From positions 30,268,598 through 30,332,597 of the forward strand of contig OY855903.1 of NCBI GenBank assembly GCA_963693305.1: 64,000 nucleotides of DNA. The letters run 5' to 3'. The stretch is from Meandrina meandrites (Eukaryota; Cnidaria; Anthozoa; Scleractinia; Meandrinidae). Shown here in pieces: positions 54,579 through 64,000 of the stretch; position 1 is the stretch's first letter; the number at the start of each line of letters is the position of its first letter. Under the pieces are notes generated by a model. It did not search any database and was not told the origin of the DNA. It saw nothing but the letters and a program-made list of their open reading frames with translations. The position numbers were made by a program, and so were the translations under genes.

Positions 54579-57500
54579 CCATATAAGGAACATTAATTAT
54601 GCTAATTATGTTAATTCATGTGGTCAATGAGGTGTGTTTATACCATGGTTTCATGGTTTCATAGGTTTCATGGTTTCATAGGTTTCGTAGTTTCATAGGT
54701 TTCGTAGTTTCATAGGTTTCGTAGTTTCGTAGGTTTCATGGTTTCATAGGTTTCATAGGTTTCGCGGTTTCATGGTTTCATAGGTTTCGTAGTTTCATAG
54801 GTTTCATGGTTTCATAGGTTTCGTGGTTTCATAGGTTTCGTAGTTTCATAAGTTTCATGGTTTCATAGGTTTCATAGGTTTCGCGGTTTCATGGGTTTCA
54901 TGGTTTCATAGGTTTCGTAGTTTCATAGGTTTCATGGTTTCATAGGTTTCATAGGTTTCGCGGTTTCATGGGTTTCATGGTTTCATAGGTTTCGTAGTTT
55001 CATAGGTTTCATGGTTTCATAGGTTTCGTGGTTTCATAGGTTTCGTAGTTTCATAGGTTTCATAGGTTTCGCGGTTTCATAAGTTTCGTAGTGTCATAGG
55101 TTTCGTTGGTCTCAAAGGTTTCCTGGTTTCATAGGTTTCATGGTTTCGTGGTTTCGTAGGTTTCATGGTTTCATAGGTTTCGTGGTTTCATAGGTTTCGT
55201 TGGTTTCAAAGGTTTCATGGTTTCGTAGGTTTCATAGGTTTCATAGGTTTCGTGGTTTCATAGGTTTCATAGGTTTCATGGTTTCGTAGGTTTCATAGGT
55301 TTCATGGTTTCGTGGTTTCGTAGGTTTCATAGGTTTCATGGTTTCATAGGTTTCATAGGTTTCGTGGTTTCATAGGTTTCGTAGGTTTCGTAGTTTCATA
55401 GGTTTCGTTGGTTTCAAAGGTTTCATGGTTTCGTAGGTTTCATAGGTTTCGTGGTTTCATAGGTTTCATGGTTTCGTAGGTTTTGTGGTTTCATAGGTTT
55501 CATACGTTTCATGGTTTCATAAGGTTCACGGTTTCATAGGTTTCGTGGTTTGATAGGTTTCATGGTTTCATAGGTTTCGTGGTTTCATAGGTTTCGTGGT
55601 TTCATAGGTTTCGTGGTTTCATGGGTTTCGTGGTTTCATGGGTTTCGTGGTTTCATAGGTTTCATGGTTTCATAGGTTTCGCGGTTTCAAAGGTTTCATG
55701 GTTTCATAGGTTTCGTGGTTTCATAGGTTTCGTGGTTTCATGGGTTTCATGGTTTCATAGGCTTCATGGTTTTGTAGGTTTCACGGTTTCATAGGTTTCG
55801 TGGTTTCATAGGTTTCATGGTTTCAAAGGTTTCGTGGTTTCATAGGTTTCGCGGTTTCATAGGTTTCCTGGTTTCATGGTTTCATAGGTTTCATACGTTT
55901 CATGGTTTCATAAGGTTCACGGTTTCATAGGTTTCGTGGTTTCATAGGTTTCATGGTTTCATAGGTTTCGCGGTTTCATAGGTTTCATGGTTTCATAGGT
56001 TTCGTGGTTTCATAGGTTTCGTGGTTTCATGGGTTTCGTGGTTTCATAAGCTTCATGGTTTCTTAGGTTTCATGGTTTCATAGGTTTCGTGGTTTCATAG
56101 GTTTCATGGTTTCAAAGGTTTCGTGGTTTCCTAGGTTTCGCGGTTTCATAGGTTTCATGGTTTCGTCGTTTCATGGTTTCATAGGTTTCATACGTTTCAC
56201 GGTTTCATAGGTTTCGTGGTTTCATGTTTCATGGTGTCATTGGTCAGTTCATGGTTTCAATGGTTTCGTGGTTTCAAAGGTTTCACGGTTTCATAGGTTT
56301 CGTGATTGCATAGGTTTCGTGGTTTCATAGATTTCATAGTGTCAAAGGTTTCGTGGATACATAGGTTTCACGGTTCCAAGCTCACCAGAACAGAGAACCT
56401 GAAAGGAGTTGTGGCTTTTATGGTTAACAAAAAACGTTCAATTTCTTTCCGTAACGCTCGGTTGTCAAAAGTATTAAATATTAATTAACTATAGGCTTGC
56501 ATGAAACCATGAAACCTATGAAACCGTGAAACCTAATTAACAAAAAATGAGACCAACGAAACCACGAAACCTAGGAAACCACGAAACCAATATGGAAGAT
56601 ATGAAACTACGAAACCTATGAAACCACGAAACCAATGAAAAAATGAAACTTATGAAACCACGAAACCAAAGAAACCTATCAAACCAGAAACCTATGAAGC
56701 TAATGAAACCTTTGAAACCACGAAACCTATGGAACCGTGAAACCTTTGAAACCAATGAAACCATGAAACCTCTGAAATCATGAAACCATGAAACCATTGG
56801 AACCACGAAACCTATGAAACCTTTGAAACCACGAAACCTATGAAACCATGAAAACTATGAAACCACGAAACCCATGAAACCGTGAAACCCATGAAACCAC
56901 AAAACCCATGAAACCGCAAAACCTATGAAACCACGAAACCCATGAAACCACGAAACCTATGAAACCTGTGAAACCACGAAACCTATGAAACTATGAAACC
57001 TTTGAAACCACGAAACCTATGAAACCATGAAAACTATGAAACCACGAAACCCATGAAACCGTGAAACCTATGAAACCACGAAACCCATGAAACCACGAAA
57101 CCTATGAAACCACGAAACCTATGAAATCACGACACCTATGAAACCGCGAAACCTATGAAACCACGAAACCTATGAAACCGTGAACCTTATGAAACCATGA
57201 AACGTATGAAACCACGAAACCTATGAAACCGCGAAACCTATGAAACCACGAAACCTTTGAAACCATGAAACCTATGAAACCACGAAACCTATGAAATCAT
57301 GAAACCTACGGAACCATGAAGCCTATGAAACCACGAAACCCATAAAACCACGAAACCTATGAAACCATGAAAACTATGAAACCACGAAACCGATGAAACC
57401 GCGAAAGCTATGAAACCACGAAACCCATGAAACCACGAAACCTATGAAACCACGAAACGTATGAAACCATGAAACCTATGAAACCACAAGACCTATGAAA

Positions 57501-58036
57501 CCACGAAACCTATGAAACCGCGAAATCCATGAAACCATGAAACCACGAAACCCATGAAACCTATGAAACCACGAAACCCATGAAACCACGAAACCTATGA
57601 AACCACGAAACCTATGAAACCATGAAACCTATGAAACCACGAAACCTATGAAACCATGATACCTATGAAACCACGAAACCTATGAAACCACGAAACCTAT
57701 GAAACCACGAAACCTATGAAACCACGAAAGTTATGAAACCACGAAAGCTATGAAACCATGAAACCACGAAACCTATGAAACCACGAAACCTATGAAACCA
57801 TGAAACCTATGAAACCACAAAACCTGTGAAACCATGAAACCGCGAAACCTATGAAACCATGAAACCTATGAAACCACGAAACCTATGAAACCACGAAACC
57901 TATGAAGCCACGAAACCTATGAAACTATGAAACCTATGAAACCATGAAACCTATGAAACCATGAAACCATGGTATAAACACACCTCATTGACCACATGAA
58001 TTAACATAATTAGCATAATTAATGTTCCTTATATGG
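54579..58036. mobile_element. Giant foldback element with minisatellite arms (3.46 kb)
   Basis: The outer ends 54579-54660 and 57955-58036 are perfect reverse complements of about 80 bp (starting CCATATAAGGAACATTAATT). Inside, the left arm (to about 56375) is built of several hundred bases' worth of GGTTTCATA / GGTTTCGTA-type 8-9 bp units; the right arm (from about 56500) is the same array in the opposite orientation (GAAACCTATGAAACCACG). A non-repetitive core of about 120 bp (56380-56500) separates them. No transposase frame is present; the frames that cross it (FHRFRGF-type) are products of the tandem unit. No target duplication is visible at the outer ends. Long inverted arms made of short tandem repeats are the hallmark of FB-like foldback transposons; kinship with them is inference. 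It begins about 540 bp after the CFDP1 stop. Confidence 0.85.
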
Positions 58037-58756
58037 AAATTTTCAATACTGCACTCAGCTACGCCTCGTGCAGTATTGAAAATTTCTCGTTCATTGTGCG
58101 GCCAGCACGTGCGTGTATTTGTAAACAAAACATGAACTAACAGTCTCTAACCCATAAATTATTATTATTCTACGAGCATACATTGGATATGAGTTGGCTA
58201 TAGCGATCTCATATCCAACAAGCCCAAGTGGAATAATTGTTTTATTAAAAATGCCCAAAAGAATTGCAATATTTGAGCTCCCCAGCTGTTTTCATTGATG
58301 CATTTTGGCTACGATTTTTGTGGTCAATGGTATATGAGCTCATAATATTATACCATTGCCTGTTAACCAATCAAAACACAGAAATTGCAATATACCATTG
58401 CTGTAGTTTTTAATAATTCTTGATATTATTCTCATGTGAATAAAATTTAATTTGACAAGGAGGCATAACTGTCAGTTGTTAAAGGACATTCTGCTCTTAT
58501 TGCGAGAAATCGTCATGTTCCCAAATCTCTTGTGGACAATGTTGAAGGTGAGATCCTCGCAGCCTTCTGCTTTGAACACAATTGACATGGCTGCAAGATT
58601 AAGGTGGCTCAGAACAGTTTCCTGCATTTTTCAACACCTCAATTTTGACGGATCAATGCCAAAAGTCTTTTTCAGTTGACCCAACAATTATGGTATCAAA
58701 CAGATGCCCAATGGCTGGTAAACAAGTTATGGCTATTTTTTGGACATTGCAAGTCA
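58037..58756. other. Intergenic spacer right of the giant foldback
   Basis: Starts with an 18-bp inverted repeat AAATTTTCAATACTGCAC / GTGCAGTATTGAAAATTT (58037-58075). It also contains a GGATATGAG / CTCATATCC pair near 58183-58216. No gene; the frame 58452-58679 has no recognised domain. Confidence 0.4.
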
Positions 58757-59122
58757 CCATAGCAACAGTATAACCTGTTAAAAACACCCTTAATTTTAGC
58801 TTTAAGTGCTTATAACTCGAAAACAAGTCCGGTGACCCCCATTTTTTATTATCGAAATGTAATCAACAGTATAAGATGCAACTTTCTGCAAAGTTTTAAA
58901 AAGATCTGCACATGGCGTTCAGAGCCACCTTAAATTTACGAAAATTTAAGATAGCTCTGAACCCCATGTGCAGATTTTTTTAAAACTTTGCCAAAAGTTT
59001 CATCTTGTCTTGCTGATCAAAATTTCATAATAAAAAATTGGGGTCACCGGGCTCGTTTTTGAGTTAGAAGCACTTAAAGCTGAAATTAAGGGTGTTTTTA
59101 ACAGGTTGTAGTGTTGCTATGG
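58757..59122. mobile_element. Long palindromic element (366 bp)
   Basis: Left and right arms of about 180 bp are imperfect complements from CCATAGCAAC / GTTGCTATGG inwards, through AACCTGTTAAAAACACCCTT, TGCTTATAACTCGAAAACAA, GCAAAGTTTTAAAA and TCTGCACATG, to the centre TTAAATTTACGAAAATTTAA. Fragments of the same family occur at 14653-14741, 15145-15228 and 25940-26725 (the last split by a LINE). Confidence 0.7.
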
Positions 59123-59353
59123 TAACATATTGTGTAATGAAAAAGACAACAACGTGTTCACCAATCACTGGGCATTTGTTAGACACCATGATTGTAGCAT
59201 CAACTGATAAAGATTGGTTATAATGACAGATCGAAATCTAAGTCTTGGAAAGTGTTTTAAACGGTAGCCAGCCACCTTAAGGTGGATTGTAATTGTTTAG
59301 ACTTGCCCACCTTTGGATTTCTATTGCAGCTATTACCAATAATGTTGATAAAA

Positions 59354-60024
59354 CAGGGCTCGACACTAACGGTAGCCAACTAGCCATAGACTACTAAAAG
59401 TTTTGTTTTGGCTAGTAGGTTTTGGGCTTTTACTAGCCATTTTGGCTAGTTAAAATTTCAGGTGTCTTTGTACATGGAGAAGGGAAGCACTTAATGGAAA
59501 TTGAATGACAAAGCTTCGATCATAACCAGGATATACAACTATCAGATCGTTCATCTGGGAAATCCGTTTTTTTGTTCTTACTTCGCCATAAAATCAGTCA
59601 CACATTTGAGTAAAGTTAAGAAGACAATTTCTCTTGTTTTGTTTTGCTTTTACCATGAGAAATACGGGCCAAAATACAGAAACAAAGTTTCCTTCAGCTC
59701 ATAAAATAGCTAACAAGAGCCACATTTGAAAATCGCCCTATGATGCATTGCAAACCTTTGAATAAATTTATGTCACCTATGTCAATGGTTTTGTCTCTGG
59801 TGATGTCTAACGGCCATTTTACGTCTGTGTACACCAAAGAATACCTGTTAGCCAAGTTTTCTGTTGAGAATCTGGATGCCGAATGAGAGAAACTGTTGTC
59901 TGCCAATTATTAGTTACACTCAAGCTTGAAAATTCTGGCTAGTAAAAAATTGGTTTTCGCTAGTAAAATCAATGCTGTCACTAACCACTGGGCTAGTCAT
60001 CAAAAAAGTTAGTCTCGAGCCCTG
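59354..60024. mobile_element. CAGGG-terminus element F (671 bp)
   Basis: The 17-bp terminal inverted repeat CAGGGCTCGACACTAAC (59354-59370) pairs with 60008-60024 at 16 positions. It is flanked by the exact 5-bp duplication TAAAA (59349-59353, 60025-60029). Repeated TAGCCA / GGCTAGT phrases lie just inside both ends. Frames at 59501-59704 and 59694-59906 have no domain. Intergenic between CFDP1 and the cation transporter. Confidence 0.85.
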
Positions 60025-60348
60025 TAAAAACTTTCAGTATAAGTTTTTATACATTTTAACAATGAATTAAGGTCACTGTGACATGTGGTAATGTTGAAAG
60101 AGGTCAAAGGTACTTTTGACCTTTTGAGGGTAATAACTTCAAAGTTACTCTGTGAAAGATCTTGTTTAACAGACAAAAGAAACATGTTTGCAAATTTCAA
60201 AAACATTAATTTTGTAGGCAAGATTCTAAACTATGTTATTTCTTCATAAACTTAAGGTGGCTCTGAACCCTACCTACAGAAATTTTGAAAACTCTTAACA
60301 AGGTTTGGTTTCTTATCATTTCTTGTTGTTTGGGTAATTATAATACAT
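60025..60348. other. 3' flank of the cation transporter
   Basis: No gene. A short AAGGTGGCTCTGAACCCTAC phrase (60253-60272) resembles the centre of the palindromic family at 58757-59122. No clear poly(A) signal for the minus-strand gene was found. Confidence 0.4.
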
Positions 60349-61668
60349 CTAATTTGAACACAGCTCTAATGCTTCATCAGAAATGTTTGCAGCACCAGCT
60401 GGCTGTCCTATCTTATGTTCCATACTTGGATGATGCTCATAATCATAGTCAATATGGACAAAGGCCCTTTCAACGTCAGAGTAACTTTCTAATTTGTTTT
60501 GAAGAAATTCGCCGATATCATGAGCCTCAAAGAGGGGCATCTCAGGTGGCAAAACAATATGGGCCTCTACAAGGACATTATTACCGAAATGATAAGCTCT
60601 TAATGTGTCAATAAACTGAATTCTTCTGTCGTGATTCATGCAAACCCACAACAGCTTCTGTAACATGACTGGGCAAGCAGTATGCCCTGTTAAGCCACGG
60701 ATTTGCTCTTGGCCTGTTTTATACCAGCCTATAATTATGTAAAGACTTATTAAAATGGCACCTAATGGGTCTGCATTACTCCACACTTTGTAACCAATAT
60801 AACCAAACCCAAGAGCAAAGATATTCGATATAACGTCATTTCTATGATCTTGAGCTAACACATCTGTAGAAGATTTCTTCACATGACGGCAGTACAGGAA
60901 CAAAATCACTTTGACCAGGACAGTTCCAGCAATAATGGCAATAGTGGGAATTGAAATATCAGGGTCAGCTGACTGTTCAATCATCTTTGTAACAGACGTG
61001 ATGATGACTTGTATTGAAGCCACGGCCATTATGACGGCTAACACTATAATGCCTATTGGCTCCAAGCGAGTTTTCCCTTCGGGGTACTCATAGTAATTAG
61101 TACATTTGATAGCATGCGTCGTATACCACATAACAATACCAGAGACCAAATCAACTGCACTGTCGACTAAGCTGGAAATGATTGACATTGAGCCAGACAA
61201 ATATGAAGCAACTGCTTTAGCAATAAGTAGTCCAGCATTGCATAACATGCTCATATTGACTGCAATCGACACCTTTGACTCATCTTCTGAGCTGGTGTTT
61301 GTTGCTGTGCCAAAGTCCTGTATGGAAACTTGTTCAAAAGCAGCGATGGTTTCTTCCTGTTGCTTGTAGTATCTTCTCACATTTTTCTTACCTTTTTGTC
61401 TCATGAACTTTCTTATCCAAGGCCTTTGTTGCTCCTGTTTTTGTTTTCCATCAGATATGGTGTCATTGTGCGGTGCAATTTCTTCAAGGGTAACACGAGA
61501 AGAATTCCGTTGTTTCATTTCTACATGGTTGTCATCTTGTGGATCAATACTCTTGTGTTTTAAGCTTTTAATGGAAGAACTTTCATCTGCCATTGTCTTC
61601 CAACTGCTATGATTAATGCCTACAAAATGATATAAAGCAATGTAAGGACTACAGTTCAACGGCTGCAT
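60349..61668 (-). CDS. Cation diffusion facilitator, manganese-type (Mn-CDF)
   Basis: A 439-codon intronless frame ending TAG. A basic, Gln-rich N-terminus ends in NVRRYYKQQEETIAAFEQV, a motif known from plant MTP8-11-type transporters. Several hydrophobic segments follow, for example residues 136-160, 203-225, 240-260 and 283-315. Both metal-site motifs read DxxxD: D169-SAV-D173 and D274-HRN-D278. Zinc transporters of the family have HxxxD, so manganese (or iron) export from the cytosol to a compartment or outside is the likelier role. The C-terminal cytosolic domain includes GHTACPVMLQKLLW, VEAHIVLPPEMPL and VERAFVHIDYDYEHHP. Start: the Met at residue 26 (61593, MADESSSIK) may be the true one, because a minus-strand acceptor TTTTGTAG ends at 61620, suggesting a 5' UTR intron. 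The protein would then be 414 aa. Confidence 0.85.
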   Translation of the reverse strand: MQPLNCSPYIALYHFVGINHSSWKTMADESSSIKSLKHKSIDPQDDNHVEMKQRNSSRVTLEEIAPHNDTISDGKQKQEQQRPWIRKFMRQKGKKNVRRYYKQQEETIAAFEQVSIQDFGTATNTSSEDESKVSIAVNMSMLCNAGLLIAKAVASYLSGSMSIISSLVDSAVDLVSGIVMWYTTHAIKCTNYYEYPEGKTRLEPIGIIVLAVIMAVASIQVIITSVTKMIEQSADPDISIPTIAIIAGTVLVKVILFLYCRHVKKSSTDVLAQDHRNDVISNIFALGFGYIGYKVWSNADPLGAILISLYIIIGWYKTGQEQIRGLTGHTACPVMLQKLLWVCMNHDRRIQFIDTLRAYHFGNNVLVEAHIVLPPEMPLFEAHDIGEFLQNKLESYSDVERAFVHIDYDYEHHPSMEHKIGQPAGAANISDEALELCSN

Positions 61669-62996
61669 ATGGAAGCCTCAACAGTCATAGCCACATCCTG
61701 GAAAATTTCATAAAAAAACCCACCCACTAGTAAATAGGCTCTCTGAAAAATACACCGGCCTGAAACTGAAAGGGATGACCATTGAAATTCAGTTATAAGC
61801 TGACAGCTCAGTATTGGGATTTTACTGTGAGGGTCCCCTCCCCCTCATATCCAATGTGCACTCATCAAGTAAATATTGTTTGGATACTTTAATAAAATTC
61901 CAAAATTATGCCTCCACCCCCTGAAAATAAGCCCCCAGCCCTCCCTCTAAAAATAAAAAGAAAGAAACTTCTGGGAAGCCGACCTGATTTCAAGGAGTAT
62001 TGAGCAAATAAAATACAAGCCTGTGGCTTATTTTCAGAATTTTAAATGTTGCAAAATGTCCAAAGAATTTTAACCACTCATGTTTTCAACATCTTATACA
62101 CCTTATTCCAAAATGGTGGAAAATACACTATTCTTTTGTCTTCATGTTAATTGGCCCTTACTGCCTTGATTGCATCTGCAGAATTCAAAAGAATCTTTGG
62201 CTTAAAACAAGGCAGTGGAGGCCAATAAACATATGGGCAAATCAATAAATTATGTGTTTTTGACATTCTATGACCATTCTATTAAACAAAGAATATGACA
62301 AAACTGGTTAATTCATGGTTTTGTTTAATAATTTTCGACCTCAATTCTGGTCACAAGGTAGTGCATGCTGCAAGAGCCTTCTATCGATCAATACACGGCA
62401 CCTGTGTACAATCAGATTGCATGATTACCTAACAGACAGTCTCTGGGTGATGCTAATTGCCAATATTTAGAACAGGATCCTGTTCACAAAGCTGAACATA
62501 ATGTGAAGTGGGAAATTAATTTCTATGCACTGAATGTTTAAACATAATTGCACTTAAAAACTAATTTCCCACTTTGCGTTGTCTTGGGCTTGGCTGTTGA
62601 GAGTTGCAAAGTATTTCTTTGGGGTGCCCAGAGGAGCTTTGTAGATGAACACATTCAGCCTTCAATCTAGGGTGGGCATAGGTAATGATTTTGACCAATT
62701 CCAGCGAAAATTGCATAAATTGTCCCAGCTGGTGGTGTAGATCATAGTAAATCGGCAAATTTAGGAACTAATTTGATATCCCAGCTAGTTTTCAAAGAGT
62801 TATCTGCACACTGATCAGACTCAAATTAGTCCAGATTACAGTTCAAAGACTGAGCTCTTATGAAAGCTATTCTGGGACAGATATTTTCTCAGCTACATTC
62901 AAGAGGCAGTGTATACACAACCACACAAGTCAAAAGCTTAAACTCACAGAACTACTGCAAAAAGCGCAAACGCGAGTTTCACTGCTTCTTTGAAAA
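61669..62996. other. Upstream region of the cation transporter
   Basis: Expected to hold the promoter and any 5' UTR exon of the minus-strand transporter. No TATA box or exon is identifiable with confidence. An imperfect inverted pair GTGGGAAATTAATTT / AACTAATTTCCCAC lies at about 62508-62574. No other gene. Confidence 0.4.
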
Positions 62997-62999
62997 TTA

Positions 63000-63094
63000 G
63001 GCCTGGGTTAAGGACGTTTAAACGTCGCATTTTACATGCACTTAATTCGGCATTTTGATTCGGCGCATGTGAAATGCGATGTTTAAACCAGGCC
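63000..63094. mobile_element. 95-bp Harbinger-type MITE
   Basis: Ends GGCCTGGGTTAA and complement TTAAACCAGGCC, with further pairing (ACGTTTAAACGTCGCATTTT / complementary GAAATGCGATGTTTAAAC), flanked by TTA at 62997-62999 and 63095-63097. The 3-bp TTA duplication and GGCCTG start match the Harbinger element at 21753-22843 in type, though the interior differs. Confidence 0.7.
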
Positions 63095-63734
63095 TTAATT
63101 GTGAAACTAGGAGTAAATACGTGTTCAAATAAAGTTGGTAATTAATACCGTGTTTTTGTCTAGTTAACTCTACACTTGGAACAAATTATCACTATTGAGT
63201 AATCAATAGTTACTGGACAATAACTCACTCAAAGACTCTAATTACATTGTCTTTTTTGTTTACATTTCACAACTTTTTTTTAAAGAGATTCCGACTTCGT
63301 AAAAAAGTTTGGAACAGTGCCGATACTGTTAGTCTATAATTGCAATTATTTTATTTGTCAATGTGAAGCCATGAAATAAGAATAGAATGAACTTCGCGTT
63401 TTTCTTAGCCTTTAAGTTGCCGTTAGTCTAGAGCGATTTCGAAAGCCGCAACTGAAACAAGATTAACAATTCCATTGCTAACAGGATCCGTAGTTAGACG
63501 CTGTTTTTAGTCAGGTCTTTAGTTTTTGTTAAGCTTGTCATTGAATTATAGTCCTTTTCTGTGATAATTCAGAGGCCTGCCATAGAACGCAAAGTTGCAT
63601 TGCAATAATATGAAGTTATTATATTATTTATAATAAACATGAGTTTTGTGTAGTCATTCAAGGGAATGTTAAAAAAAGCTTGCAAATGGAAAAATTTACT
63701 GAGTGAGGAGGAAACAAAGCTTTAAATATCAATT

Positions 63735-64000
63735 GTTTAGGGGGGGGGGGGTCAAATTCCGTAAAGGGGGGTCCATATCTGCTAGCGGATTTGGTCCGGG
63801 GGGGTCCATATCCGCTAGCGGATTTGGACCGCGGGATCCAAATCCGCGGGGGGTCCAAATCCCGCTGTGACACCGGTTTGCTTGGGGTTAGCATGCACTT
63901 TGGTTTGCTTGCGGTTCGCTTTCACTCCGGTTTGCTTGTGGTTAGCATTCACTTTGGTATGCTTGCGGTTAGCTTTCACTCCGGTTTTCTTGCAGTTAGC
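63735..64000. repeat. G-rich tandem block and 28-bp minisatellite, cut by window end
   Basis: 63738-63870 has three units around GGTCCATATCCGCTAGCGGA (a partial palindrome) with poly-G runs. From about 63874 to the window end are five units of about 28 bp, GGTTTGCTTGCGGTTAGCTT followed by TCACTCC, alternating slightly in sequence. The array continues beyond the window. Confidence 0.65.

Noticed and set aside
56537..56806. 89-aa frame rich in FHRFRGF motifs
   Set aside because: It reflects the minisatellite unit of the giant foldback read on the minus strand, with no start context or conservation expected.
54640..57970. CRISPR-like repeat array
   Set aside because: The units are 8-9 bp and contiguous without spacers, in a eukaryotic genome, and arranged as two inverted arms.

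Overview
The window is eukaryotic nuclear DNA. Its genes have many short exons with GT-AG introns, it is AT-rich, and its introns and intergenic spaces are packed with transposon remnants. Protein similarity (animal WWP1/ITCH-class ligase, PYROXD1, CFDP1/BCNT) and the mixture of Harbinger, Penelope-like, RTE-like and CR1/L2-like LINE and tRNA-SINE fragments suggest an invertebrate metazoan. I think a cnidarian, probably a stony coral, but that assignment rests on general familiarity with such repeats and is not proven.

Four host genes are readable. (1) 680-13383 (+): the C-terminal 570 residues of a NEDD4-family E3 ubiquitin ligase of the WWP1/ITCH class, in 17 exons carrying four WW domains and the complete HECT domain. 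Its N-terminus (C2 domain expected) lies left of the window. (2) 24703-19748 (-): PYROXD1, a flavin- and pyridine-nucleotide-dependent oxidoreductase, complete in 4 exons (512 aa). (3) 24831-54039 (+): CFDP1/BCNT (Swc5 family, SRCAP/SWR1 chromatin-remodelling subunit), complete in 8 small exons (236 aa) spread over 29 kb. It starts head-to-head with PYROXD1 across 127 bp, so the two probably share a bidirectional promoter. (4) 61668-60349 (-): a single-exon cation diffusion facilitator of the manganese type (DxxxD in both metal motifs). All splice junctions used here keep frame, and the exon lengths of genes 1-3 sum to whole codons.

The rest is dominated by mobile DNA. Between genes 1 and 2 sits a 3.35 kb RTE-like LINE whose endonuclease half is inverted relative to its reverse-transcriptase half, all within one 13-bp target-site duplication, which is the signature of twin priming. 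CFDP1 introns hold most of the other insertions: non-autonomous DNA transposons with CAGGG-type termini, LINE fragments, a Mutator-like element with a 9-bp duplication and a TTAA-flanked element. Two PIF/Harbinger elements with TAA duplications lie in gene 1 and PYROXD1; the one in PYROXD1 still carries an intact Myb/SANT-like ORF.

The most striking object is 54579-58036. It is a 3.46 kb giant foldback: two oppositely oriented arms of about 1.7 kb made of an 8-9 bp minisatellite, bounded by perfect inverted ends of about 80 bp and separated by a short non-repetitive core. The architecture resembles Drosophila FB/Galileo foldback transposons. The second notable pattern is a set of elements with CAGGGYTC-type ends; four of these are flanked by exact 5-bp duplications.
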